DNA of 13,000 nucleotides from CAYVBN01 sp964538565. Its GTDB lineage: Bacteria > Pseudomonadota > Alphaproteobacteria > Rhizobiales > Xanthobacteraceae. The position numbers and the translations under genes were made by a program. The stretch lies in the NCBI GenBank assembly GCA_964538565.1, contig CAZIGW010000192.1, positions 1-13,000 of the forward strand. The letters are read 5' to 3'. The notes under the pieces were generated by a model. That model saw only the letters and a program-made list of their open reading frames with translations, did no database searches and was not told where the DNA came from. Shown here in pieces: positions 6,989-13,000 of this stretch. How positions within the stretch are numbered: the first letter of the stretch is position 1; every line of letters begins with the position of its first letter.

Positions 6989-8053
6989 TCAGCCGCCTCC
7001 CGTCGAGGACGGGCCGACCTTGGCGGCACCGCCCGCGCGCCAGCGACCGACCCGTTCGACGAACAGGCGCACCGGTGCCGTCCAGTTGCCGATGCGCTCG
7101 CGTCCCACCAGCACGATGAGGACCAGCACCAGCCCGATCCAGAACTGCCAGTACTGCGGCGTGAGGTTGGCGAGATAGTCCTGCATCAGCTTGAAGATCA
7201 CGGCGCCGATGAGGCCGCCGTAGAGATAGCCGGTGCCGCCGATGATGAGCACGAGAAGAACGTCGGCCGACCGGTCGAATGCGAGCACGTCAAGGGAAGT
7301 GAAAGCGGTCGTCTGCGTGAGCAGGGCGCCGGCCACGCCGGCGTAGAAGGCGGCGACCGTGTAGATGGCGATGAGGCGGCGGTTGACCGCGATGCCGATG
7401 GCCGAAGCGCGCAACGGATTGCCCTTGACCGAGCGGAGCGAAAGACCGAACGGCGAGTTGACGATGCGGCGCGCCAGCACGAACAGGACGAAGAGAACCG
7501 CGAGGCTGTAGACGTAGGCGGTGTGACCGAACAGGTCGAAGCGGAACATGCCCAGCACCGGGGCGATCGTGATGCCCTGCAGACCGTCCGCCCCGCCGGT
7601 GATGTCGGCGAACTTGTTGGCGATCTCGCGCAGCATGAGCGCGACGCCGAGCGTCACCATGAGGCGGGTGAGATCCGAGCCGCGCAGCACCAGGAAGCTT
7701 GTCACGAAGCCGAGCACCATGGCGATCAGCCCGGAGACGAGCAGCGCCAGCACCGGCTCGGTGACGAGACCGTGCTTGGCGAGCAGGCCGGCCGCATAGG
7801 CGCCGACGCCGAAGAACGCCGCGTGGCCGAGCGAGATGATGCCGGCGTAGCCGAGGATGAGGTCGAGCGAGAGCGCGAACAGGCCGAGGATCGCCACCTC
7901 GGTGAGGATCAGGTACCAGCTCGGCAGCAGGAACACGCTGGCGAGCGCAACCAGCCAGAAGGCGATCTCGAGCGCGCTCCAGCGGGCGCCGGCGGCAAGG
8001 CGCTCGGTCACCTCCGCGGTCAGGGGACGCGACATGGCGCTTCGCTCGTTCAT
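6989..8053 (-). CDS. livM: Branched-chain-amino-acid-type ABC transporter permease LivM
   Basis: A 354-residue inner-membrane permease. After a polar N-terminus, hydrophobic segments run from about residue 29 to 320. Family motifs are GYAGIISLGHAAFFGVGAY (68-86), the cytoplasmic loop SPFGLSLRSVKGNPLRASAIG (about 200-220) that contacts the ATPases, and GGTGYLYGG (272-280). The start is the ATG at 8053, two bases after the livH stop; a second ATG at 8035 would remove six residues, and neither has a strong ribosome binding site. The reading frame stays open far upstream through livH, but that part encodes Arg- and His-rich sequence that is only a livH shadow. Confidence 0.95.
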   Translation of the reverse strand: MNERSAMSRPLTAEVTERLAAGARWSALEIAFWLVALASVFLLPSWYLILTEVAILGLFALSLDLILGYAGIISLGHAAFFGVGAYAAGLLAKHGLVTEPVLALLVSGLIAMVLGFVTSFLVLRGSDLTRLMVTLGVALMLREIANKFADITGGADGLQGITIAPVLGMFRFDLFGHTAYVYSLAVLFVLFVLARRIVNSPFGLSLRSVKGNPLRASAIGIAVNRRLIAIYTVAAFYAGVAGALLTQTTAFTSLDVLAFDRSADVLLVLIIGGTGYLYGGLIGAVIFKLMQDYLANLTPQYWQFWIGLVLVLIVLVGRERIGNWTAPVRLFVERVGRWRAGGAAKVGPSSTGGG

Positions 8054-8055
8054 GG

Positions 8056-8916
8056 CTAGCGCCCGCTCGCCCGCGCGAACAGTCCCTGCGGACGCCACAG
8101 CAGGACGACGATCATGATCGTGTAGATGACGAAGGCGCCGAGCTTGGGAACGTAGTATTTGCCCGCCACGTCGCCGATGCCGAGCAGGATCGAGGCGAGA
8201 AACGGACCGGTGATGCTCGATGTGCCGCCCACGGTCACGACGATCAGAAAGTAGATCATGTACTTGAGCGGAAAGGTCGGGTCGAGGCCGAGGATTTCCG
8301 CGCCGAGCGCGCCGCCGAGGCCCGCGAGCCCCGATCCGACCGCGAACGTCAGCCCGAACACGGCACCGACATTGATGCCGAGCCCGCGCGCCACACGCTG
8401 GTCGTCGACCGAGGCGCGCAGCCGGCTGCCGAAGCGCGTTCCGGCGAGCACGTGCTGGAGCGCGATCGTCAGCACGCCGCAGACCGCGATGATGAGCAGG
8501 CGATAGCGTCCGATGCCGACGCCGAACACCTGGATCTGGCCCTGCAGCACGTCCGGGATCTGCACGAACTGCTGCGAGGAGCCCATCGTGTAGTCGACGG
8601 CGGCCACCGACATGAACACGAGCCCGATGGTGAACAGCACCTGGTCGAGGTGGCTCTTGGCATAGACGTGAACGTAGAGGGTGCGCTCGAACAGGCCGCC
8701 GATGGCTGCGGTGATCAGGAAGGCGAGCGGCAGTCCGAGGAAGAACGGGACGCCAAGCCGGTTCACCATCACGACCGTGATGTAGCCGCCCGCCATGGCG
8801 AACGACCCGTGGGCCAGATTGACGAAGTTCATCAGGCCGAGCGTGACGGCGAGACCGCACGCCAGCACGAACAGCAGCATGCCGTAGGCGATACCGTCGA
8901 ACAGGATGGTCAGCAC
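8056..8916 (-). CDS. livH: Branched-chain-amino-acid-type ABC transporter permease LivH
   Basis: A 286-residue inner-membrane permease that pairs with LivM. The hallmark GLMNFVNLAHGSFAMAGGY (27-45) is present. The ATPase-contact loop RFGSRLRASVDDQRVARGLGIN (161-182) is followed by several further hydrophobic segments and the closing LLWRPQGLF (272-280). The start is GTG at 8916, with GGAAGGA ending about 5 bases upstream. It lies 132 bases after the binding-protein gene, a gap containing the hairpin at 9005-9039. Members carry hydrophobic amino acids or, in many soil bacteria, aromatic acids; the neighbouring pca genes favour the latter. Confidence 0.96.
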   Translation of the reverse strand: MLTILFDGIAYGMLLFVLACGLAVTLGLMNFVNLAHGSFAMAGGYITVVMVNRLGVPFFLGLPLAFLITAAIGGLFERTLYVHVYAKSHLDQVLFTIGLVFMSVAAVDYTMGSSQQFVQIPDVLQGQIQVFGVGIGRYRLLIIAVCGVLTIALQHVLAGTRFGSRLRASVDDQRVARGLGINVGAVFGLTFAVGSGLAGLGGALGAEILGLDPTFPLKYMIYFLIVVTVGGTSSITGPFLASILLGIGDVAGKYYVPKLGAFVIYTIMIVVLLWRPQGLFARASGR

Positions 8917-9004
8917 GATGGTCCTTCCACGCCGGCCGTGACGTCTTCCGGCGCGATCGACGGGCTACGGGCTACCCAATTCTCCCGCCGCGCCGCGCAA
9001 GTGA

Positions 9005-9039
9005 ACATGGACGCGGCGCCGTGCGAGCCGCGTCCATGT
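9005..9039 (-). terminator. Strong hairpin right after the first solute-binding protein gene
   Basis: A perfect 12-bp inverted repeat, ACATGGACGCGG (9005-9016) and CCGCGTCCATGT (9028-9039), with an 11-base loop. In the transcript it starts 9 bases after the binding-protein stop codon and lies before livH. There is no clear U-run afterwards. The position suits partial termination or 3'-end protection that keeps binding-protein mRNA more abundant than permease mRNA. Confidence 0.65.
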
Positions 9040-9048
9040 CGATCTGGC

Positions 9049-10230
9049 CTACTTCTTCTCGGCCGCCTTGACCGGATCCTTCACCGCCTCGAAGGTCGCG
9101 AACTCGACGTTGTAGAGTTCGCCGTTCACCTTCTCGACCTTGCGGATGTAGATGTTCTGGACGATGTCGCGCGTGTCGGGATCGATCGAGATCGGTCCGC
9201 GCGGGCTCTCCCACTTCATGCCCTTCATGGCGGCGATCAGCTTGTCGCCGTCGGTCGAGCCGTTGGTCTTCTTCAACGCCTCGTAGATCAGGTGCATGCC
9301 GTCGTAGCCGCTGACCGCCATGAAGTTCGGACGCATGCCGTTGTTGGCCTTCTTGAAGGCCTCGACCCACGCCTTGTTGGTCGGCGACGGGTGGGCGGCG
9401 GAATAGAGATGCGCCGTCACCGTGCCGATGAGCTGGTCGCCCATGCCGTTGATCAGGTCGTCGTCGGTGACGTCGCCGGGGCCGATGATCTTGATGCCGG
9501 CCTTGTCGAGGCCGCGTTCGACGAACTGCTTGACGAAGATGCCGCCCTGCCCGGAGGGTACGAACACGAAGATGGCGTCCGGCTTGGCGTCACGCGCGCG
9601 CTGCAGGAACGGCGCGAAGTCCGGGTTCGCCAGCGGGAAACGGATCGACTCGATGATCTGCCCGCCGCCCTTGGTGAAGCGCTCCTGGAACGACTTTTCC
9701 GCGTCGATGCCCGGCGCGTAGTCGGACACCATGCTGACGACCTTCTTGATGCCGTTCTTCAGCGCCCAGTCGGCCATCGGGACGGTCGACTGCGCCAGCG
9801 TGAAGCTCGTGCGCACGATGTAGGGCGAACGCTCGGTGATGATCGAAGTCCCGGCCGCCGTGACGATCTCCGGCACCTTGGCTTCGGTCGCGAGCGGCGC
9901 GACCGCGAGCGCGGTCGGCGTCACGCCGAAGCCGGCGAGGAAGTTGACCTTCTCGTTGACGATGAGTTCCTGGGCGAGGCGCTTGGCATTGTCCGGAATT
10001 GCGCCGTCGTCCTTGATGATCAGCTCGATCTTCTTGCCGGCGACCGTGTCGCCATGCTGCTGCATGTACAGCCGCACAGCCGCGGAAATCTGCTTGCCGG
10101 TCGATTGCTGCTGTCCGGTCATCGGCAGGATGAAGCCGATCTTGACCTTGTCCTGCGCGGTCGCAGCGGTCACCGCCAGGGTGCCGGCTGCGGCGACGGC
10201 CAAGCCGATGATTGTCTTTCTGGCTGACAT
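9049..10230 (-). CDS. Periplasmic substrate-binding protein of the LivHMGF transporter
   Basis: A 393-residue binding protein with a signal peptide: Arg4-Lys5, a hydrophobic stretch of Ala/Val/Leu, then TAATA before Gln26. The mature part begins VKIGFILPMTGQQQSTGKQ, the first strand and ligand loop of the LivK family, and the middle shows LAGFGVTPTALAVAPLA and a hinge-proximal TAHLYSAAHPSPTN. It would capture the solute in the periplasm and deliver it to LivHM. The reading frame stays open upstream to about 11031 without an acceptable start; the ATG at 10230 is chosen because it gives the signal peptide and has GGGAGGGAAGGA just upstream. That ribosome binding site forms one arm of an inverted repeat. 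The ligand cannot be read from sequence; pca neighbours make an aromatic acid likely. It shows little obvious likeness to the second binding protein beyond the shared fold. Confidence 0.94.
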   Translation of the reverse strand: MSARKTIIGLAVAAAGTLAVTAATAQDKVKIGFILPMTGQQQSTGKQISAAVRLYMQQHGDTVAGKKIELIIKDDGAIPDNAKRLAQELIVNEKVNFLAGFGVTPTALAVAPLATEAKVPEIVTAAGTSIITERSPYIVRTSFTLAQSTVPMADWALKNGIKKVVSMVSDYAPGIDAEKSFQERFTKGGGQIIESIRFPLANPDFAPFLQRARDAKPDAIFVFVPSGQGGIFVKQFVERGLDKAGIKIIGPGDVTDDDLINGMGDQLIGTVTAHLYSAAHPSPTNKAWVEAFKKANNGMRPNFMAVSGYDGMHLIYEALKKTNGSTDGDKLIAAMKGMKWESPRGPISIDPDTRDIVQNIYIRKVEKVNGELYNVEFATFEAVKDPVKAAEKK

Positions 10231-10237
10231 GTTCCTT

Positions 10238-10290
10238 CCCTCCAATTCGCGAGGTGTTCCCGATCCAGACTGTTTTTGACAATTGGAGGG
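10238..10290 (-). promoter_or_regulatory. Leader inverted repeat covering the ribosome binding site of the transporter operon
   Basis: CCCTCCAATT (10238-10247) and AATTGGAGGG (10281-10290) are perfect 10-bp complements 33 bases apart. In the minus-strand transcript the 3' arm contains GGAGGG, the ribosome binding site of the binding-protein gene, ending 7 bases before its ATG, and the 5' arm CCCTCC is an exact anti-Shine-Dalgarno. This could fold to hide the start site, or the arms could be two half-operators. Which is true cannot be seen; the pairing itself is certain. Confidence 0.55.
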
Positions 10291-10316
10291 ATGGCTGCGC
10301 GCACCGTTCACCACCC

Positions 10317-10330
10317 CCCGGCAAACCGGG
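10317..10330 (-). other. Small GC hairpin upstream of the transporter operon
   Basis: CCCGG (10317-10321) pairs with CCGGG (10326-10330) around the loop CAAA. In transcription order it lies after pcaG and the larger hairpin at 10340-10400. It has no T-run, so a terminator role is doubtful. Confidence 0.25.
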
Positions 10331-10339
10331 CATTCCGTA

Positions 10340-10400
10340 GCGCGGAAAGCCGGCGGTGAAAAGCGCAAAAAAATGCGACCAAAGGCGATGTTTTCCGCGC
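10340..10400. repeat. Diverged palindromic repeat with an A-run core, between pcaG and the transporter
   Basis: Outer arms GCGCGGAAA (10340-10348) and TTTCCGCGC (10392-10400) match over 9 bp. Inside is an A-run flanked by CGCA and TGCG. The text AAAATGCGACCA (10370-10381) is identical to 1562-1573 in the repeat at 1526-1568, so a related element is likely. Read on the minus strand, the core gives CGCATTTTTTTGCG, so it could also help end pcaG transcription. The A+T-rich stretch 10415-10445 between it and pcaG is the best place for a promoter of the transporter operon, but I could not define -35 and -10 boxes. Confidence 0.45.
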
Positions 10401-10514
10401 CGCCCTTCGCCGGTTCAGAAAATTCAGGATATGGAAATTCGGTACGCCGTTCCCGCCCGCAGTCGGCAGCAATGGGCCGCGCACACGGCCGGGACGCTCC
10501 GGTCGCTGCGCGTG

Positions 10515-11105
10515 CTAGACCTCGAAGAAAACGGTCTCGCGATCGCCCTGCATGTTGATGTCGAAGGTGTAGACGGAGTGGCCGTCGCGGACGCTGTGCC
10601 TGGCGATCAGCGTGTCGCGGCGCTCGGCCGGCACCAGGGCGAGGATCGGGTCGGACGCGTTCGCCGCCTCGTCCGCAAAGTAGATGCGAGTGTAGCTCTG
10701 GCGTAACATGCCACGCGAATACACCGCGACGAGAATGTGCGGCGCCTGCGGCTTGCCGTTCGGTCCCGGGACCGGTCCCGGCTTGATGCTTTCGAACGCG
10801 TAACGGCCCTCTTCGTCGGTCGGACAGCGGCCGAAGCCCTTGAAGGCCGCATTCGGCAGCGCGCGCGTGTCGGCCGGATTGGCGTAGCGTCCCTGCGAAT
10901 CCGCCTGCCAGATCTCCAGCATCGCGTCGTTGATCGGCTTGCCGTCGCCGTCGAGCACGCGGCCTTCGATGCGGATGCGCTCCCCGGAAGCGTCCGGCGT
11001 CACCAGGTTGTTGCTGAAGGCGTCGTTCCACGCATACTTCTGATTCGGCGTGAGGCCGTAGGCGAAATACGGACCGACCGTTTGCGAGGGCGTGATACCC
11101 GGCAT
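10515..11105 (-). CDS. pcaG: Protocatechuate 3,4-dioxygenase alpha subunit
   Basis: A 196-residue subunit of the PcaGH complex, which cleaves protocatechuate to 3-carboxy-cis,cis-muconate. The N-terminus TPSQTVGPYFAYGL (5-18) is the alpha-subunit signature; RIEGRVLDGDGKP (45-57), IWQADSQGRY (65-74) and APHILVAVYSRGM (121-133) follow. As expected for the alpha chain the iron site is incomplete: Tyr74 remains, but the second Tyr position is Val112 and only one His (His123) is present. The start is the ATG at 11105, one base after the pcaH stop, with GGAG 7 bases upstream inside the end of pcaH; a longer reading from 11138 would overlap pcaH and was rejected. Gene order H then G, tightly spaced, is classical. 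Confidence 0.95.
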   Translation of the reverse strand: MPGITPSQTVGPYFAYGLTPNQKYAWNDAFSNNLVTPDASGERIRIEGRVLDGDGKPINDAMLEIWQADSQGRYANPADTRALPNAAFKGFGRCPTDEEGRYAFESIKPGPVPGPNGKPQAPHILVAVYSRGMLRQSYTRIYFADEAANASDPILALVPAERRDTLIARHSVRDGHSVYTFDINMQGDRETVFFEV

Positions 11106-11106
11106 C

Positions 11107-11805
11107 TCAGTGCTCCATCGGGGTCTGGTTGCGTCCACGCAGCACGATGTCGAAGCGGAAGCAGAGCGCCCACTCTGGCACCGTGTTCTCGAGATCGAAC
11201 GAGGAGATCATGCGCTGGCGCGCCTTCTCGTCCGCGACCGAATTGAAGATCGGATCGAACGGAAACAGCGGGTCGCCCGGGAAGTACATCTGCGTCACGA
11301 GCCGCGACAGGAACGAATGTCCGAACACGGAGAAGTGGATGTGGGCCGGGCGCCAGGCGTTCGGATGATTGCGCCACGGATACGCACCGGGCTTGATGGT
11401 GATGAACTTGTACCAGCCGTCCCGGTCGGTCTGGGTGCGGCCGGCGCCGGTGAAATTGGGATCGAGCGGCGCCGGGTGCTGGTCGACGACGTGGACGTAG
11501 CGCCCGCAGGCGTTGGCCTGCCAGATCTCGACCAGCGTGTTCGGCACCGGGCGGCCATCCTCGTCGAGCACGCGTCCGTGCACGATGATACGTTCGCCGA
11601 GGGGCTCGGCCGCGTGCTGCCGGGTGAGGTCGTTGTCCCCGGGCCGGACCGCCTCGTGCCCGTAGATCGGGCCGGTGAGTTCGCTCAGCGTGTGCGGCAT
11701 GAGGATCAGCGGCTTGGTGGGCGAGCGCTTCACCGTGCTGGCATAGGCCGGCCACAGGCGCGGCGGAAAGTCCTTCAGGCTCTCGGTTGGGTAGGCGCGT
11801 GTCAT
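11107..11805 (-). CDS. pcaH: Protocatechuate 3,4-dioxygenase beta subunit
   Basis: The 232-residue catalytic, iron-binding subunit of PcaGH. All four ligands are visible: Tyr103 (GRYVH), Tyr142 (GAYPWRN), His155 and His157 (WRPAHIHF); Arg152 corresponds to the conserved active-site arginine. The motifs LDPNFTGAGR (114-123) and FPGDPLFPFDPI (175-186) are typical of beta subunits. Cys100 stands just before GRY where the Pseudomonas enzyme has glycine. The ATG at 11805 has only a weak GGGAT upstream. The neighbours are pcaG directly after it and pcaF 143 bases before it, which confirms the beta-ketoadipate assignment. Confidence 0.97.
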   Translation of the reverse strand: MTRAYPTESLKDFPPRLWPAYASTVKRSPTKPLILMPHTLSELTGPIYGHEAVRPGDNDLTRQHAAEPLGERIIVHGRVLDEDGRPVPNTLVEIWQANACGRYVHVVDQHPAPLDPNFTGAGRTQTDRDGWYKFITIKPGAYPWRNHPNAWRPAHIHFSVFGHSFLSRLVTQMYFPGDPLFPFDPIFNSVADEKARQRMISSFDLENTVPEWALCFRFDIVLRGRNQTPMEH

Positions 11806-11840
11806 GGCGATGATCCCGTGGTCGAACCCTTGTTACGAGC

Positions 11841-11861
11841 GCATGATCCGGCGAAGCGGAA
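11841..11861. repeat. Half of an interspersed Rhizobiales-type repeat between pcaF and pcaH
   Basis: GCATGATCCGGCGAAGCGGA resembles one arm of the GCATGATCCGG..AAGTGGA palindromes I remember from Hyphomicrobiales genomes, and its CGAAGCGGAA core matches 1639-1648. The matching second arm is not present, so this is a decayed or truncated copy. It lies in the 143-base gap between pcaF and pcaH, where nothing else stands out. Confidence 0.45.
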
Positions 11862-11948
11862 TCGCGTTCCATTCGTCGTTGTCATCCGGTGAGGCCACCG
11901 TATCGTCTCTGCCGCGGCCTGCGCCAGAGCGCGAACGCCGCGAGGTCC

Positions 11949-13000
11949 TCATGCGACCCGCTCGAGCGCGAGCGAGACGCCCTGTCCGACGCCCACGCAC
12001 ATGGTGGCGAGCGCACGTTTTGCCTTGGTCTTCTCCAGTTGATGCGCCGCCGTCAAGGCGAGCCGGGCCCCCGACATGCCGAGCGGATGACCGAGCGCGA
12101 TGGCGCCGCCGTTCGGGTTCACGTGCTCGGCGTCGTCGGCAAGCCCGAGCTGGCGCAAGCAGGCGAGCGACTGCGAGGCGAACGCCTCGTTGAGCTCGAT
12201 CCAGTCGAAGTCGCCGATCCTGAGTCCCAGCCGCGCCATCAGCTTGCGGGTCGCGGGCACCGGCCCGATCCCCATGATGCGCGGCGGCACCGCCGCCGAG
12301 GCCATGCCGACGACGCGCGCGCGCGGCGCAAGGCCATGCCGCTTCACCGCCTCCTCGGAGGCGAGGATCATGGCGGCGGCGCCATCGTTGACGCCCGAGG
12401 CGTTGCCGGCCGTCACCGTGCCGGGATTGCGGAACGGCGTCCGCAGCTTGGCGAGGGCCTCGAGCGTGGTCTCCGGCCGCGGGTGCTCGTCCGCGGCGAC
12501 CTTGACGGGTCCCGCCTTGCCGCCCGGGACCTCCACGGCGACGATCTCCTCGGCGAAGTAGCCGGCGGCGATCGCCTTGCCCGCGCGCTGCTGCGAGCGC
12601 CAGGCGAAGGCGTCCTGGTCCTTGCGCGCGACCTGAAAATCTTCGGCGACGTTCTCGCCGGTTTCCGGCATCGAATCAACACCGTACTGCGCCTTCATCA
12701 GCGGATTGACGAAGCGCCAGCCGATCGTCGTGTCGAAGATCTCGCTGGTGCGCTGAAACGCTTCCGTCGCCTTGCCCATCACGAAGGGCGCGCGCGACAT
12801 CGATTCGACGCCGCCCGCGATGGCGAAATCGATCTCGCCGGCGCGGATCGCCCGCGCGGCGTGGCCGACCGCGTCGAGCCCGGACGCGCACAGGCGATTG
12901 ACCGTGACGCCCGGAACGCTGTCGGGCAGGCCGGCGAGCAGCAGCGCCATGCGGGCGACGTTGCGGTTGTCCTCGCCCGCCTGGTTGGCGCAGCCGAGGA
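11949..13000 (-). CDS. pcaF: 3-oxoadipyl-CoA thiolase (partial, N-terminus outside window)
   Basis: The visible 349 residues lack roughly the first 50 of about 400. The enzyme splits 3-oxoadipyl-CoA with CoA into succinyl-CoA and acetyl-CoA, the last step of the beta-ketoadipate pathway. The visible start GCANQAGEDNRNVARMA is a strong PcaF-type signature. The nucleophile is the Cys of VNRLCASGLDAVG (visible residue 37). The rest of the active site follows: NEAFASQ, GGAIALGHPLGMSG with the catalytic His (visible 304), and MCVGVGQG with the second Cys (visible 334). No frameshift is seen. A general acetyl-CoA acetyltransferase or PaaJ-like thiolase is the alternative, but the adjacent pcaHG make PcaF the better call. 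The enzyme would serve both protocatechuate and hydroxyquinol or catechol branches. Confidence 0.93.
   Translation of the reverse strand, partial: LGCANQAGEDNRNVARMALLLAGLPDSVPGVTVNRLCASGLDAVGHAARAIRAGEIDFAIAGGVESMSRAPFVMGKATEAFQRTSEIFDTTIGWRFVNPLMKAQYGVDSMPETGENVAEDFQVARKDQDAFAWRSQQRAGKAIAAGYFAEEIVAVEVPGGKAGPVKVAADEHPRPETTLEALAKLRTPFRNPGTVTAGNASGVNDGAAAMILASEEAVKRHGLAPRARVVGMASAAVPPRIMGIGPVPATRKLMARLGLRIGDFDWIELNEAFASQSLACLRQLGLADDAEHVNPNGGAIALGHPLGMSGARLALTAAHQLEKTKAKRALATMCVGVGQGVSLALERVA

Noticed and set aside
6218..8059. Plus-strand open frame of 613 codons with a strongly acidic and His/Gln-rich product
   Set aside because: It is the exact antisense of livM and livG, whose hydrophobic codons yield such charged sequence in the opposite strand; no start signal or family motif.
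6989..8860. A 623-residue LivM with an extra N-terminal domain
   Set aside because: The extra part is livH read in another frame; LivM-like sequence begins only after the ATG at 8053.
8452..10227. Plus-strand open frame of 591 codons
   Set aside because: Antisense of livH and the binding-protein gene, with the same Asp/Arg/His-rich composition and no recognisable domain.
9049..11031. A 660-residue reading that would fuse pcaG-region sequence to the binding protein
   Set aside because: The upstream part is out of frame with pcaG and is Arg/Gly-rich; the signal peptide and ribosome binding site fix the true start at 10230.
12879..12890. Thiolase active site CASGL instead of CGSGL
   Set aside because: CAS is a common variant around the nucleophilic cysteine in thiolases, so it gives no reason to doubt activity or assignment.
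1..13000. Search for CRISPR arrays, tRNA genes, transposases, phage genes and a LysR or IclR regulator
   Set aside because: No regularly spaced repeats, no tRNA-like cloverleaf and no such proteins were seen on either strand; a pathway regulator, if present, lies outside the window.

Overview
The window reads as chromosomal DNA of a high-GC alphaproteobacterium, most likely a Hyphomicrobiales member (Bradyrhizobium, Rhodopseudomonas or Xanthobacteraceae type). This rests on the strong G/C bias at third codon positions, on palindromic repeats (1526-1568, partly 10340-10400) that resemble a dispersed element I remember from Bradyrhizobium-type genomes, and on the gene content. The genus is an inference; nothing here fixes it. 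Every supported gene is on the minus strand, so the transcription order runs from high to low coordinates.

Layout in transcription order. (1) 13000-10515: the lower protocatechuate branch, with 3-oxoadipyl-CoA thiolase (pcaF, cut by the window edge), then pcaH and pcaG, which are one base apart and encode protocatechuate 3,4-dioxygenase. (2) 10514-10231: a 284-base gap holding hairpins and a 10-bp inverted repeat that would pair with the ribosome binding site of the next gene. (3) 10230-5500: a complete branched-chain-amino-acid-type (HAAT) ABC transporter, with a periplasmic binding protein, two permeases (livH, livM) and two ATPases (livG, livF). (4) 5312-1: an unusual block. A short MetE-like zinc alkyltransferase is followed by a second solute-binding protein, a second and different MetE-like protein, a hydroxyquinol/catechol-type intradiol dioxygenase, and the start of a third MetE-like protein that is a close paralogue of the first.

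How it may work together. The transporter family commonly imports aromatic acids as well as amino acids, so it may bring in the substrate, with the two binding proteins widening its range. PcaGH opens protocatechuate. The 290-residue dioxygenase would open catechol or, more likely, hydroxyquinol. Both routes lead to 3-oxoadipate, whose CoA ester is split by PcaF. The MetE-like proteins keep the complete zinc site (His-x-Cys, Glu, Cys) but lack the N-terminal half of classical MetE. Three of them among ring-cleavage and uptake genes suggest a thiol-dependent methyl- or alkyl-removal step before ring cleavage, or a folate-independent methionine synthase. This is the most likely place in the window for an undescribed pathway.

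No tRNA, rRNA, CRISPR array, insertion sequence or transcriptional regulator gene was found. No gap between genes exceeds 300 bases; the two largest (1461-1742 and 10231-10514) are described through the repeats and hairpins they contain.
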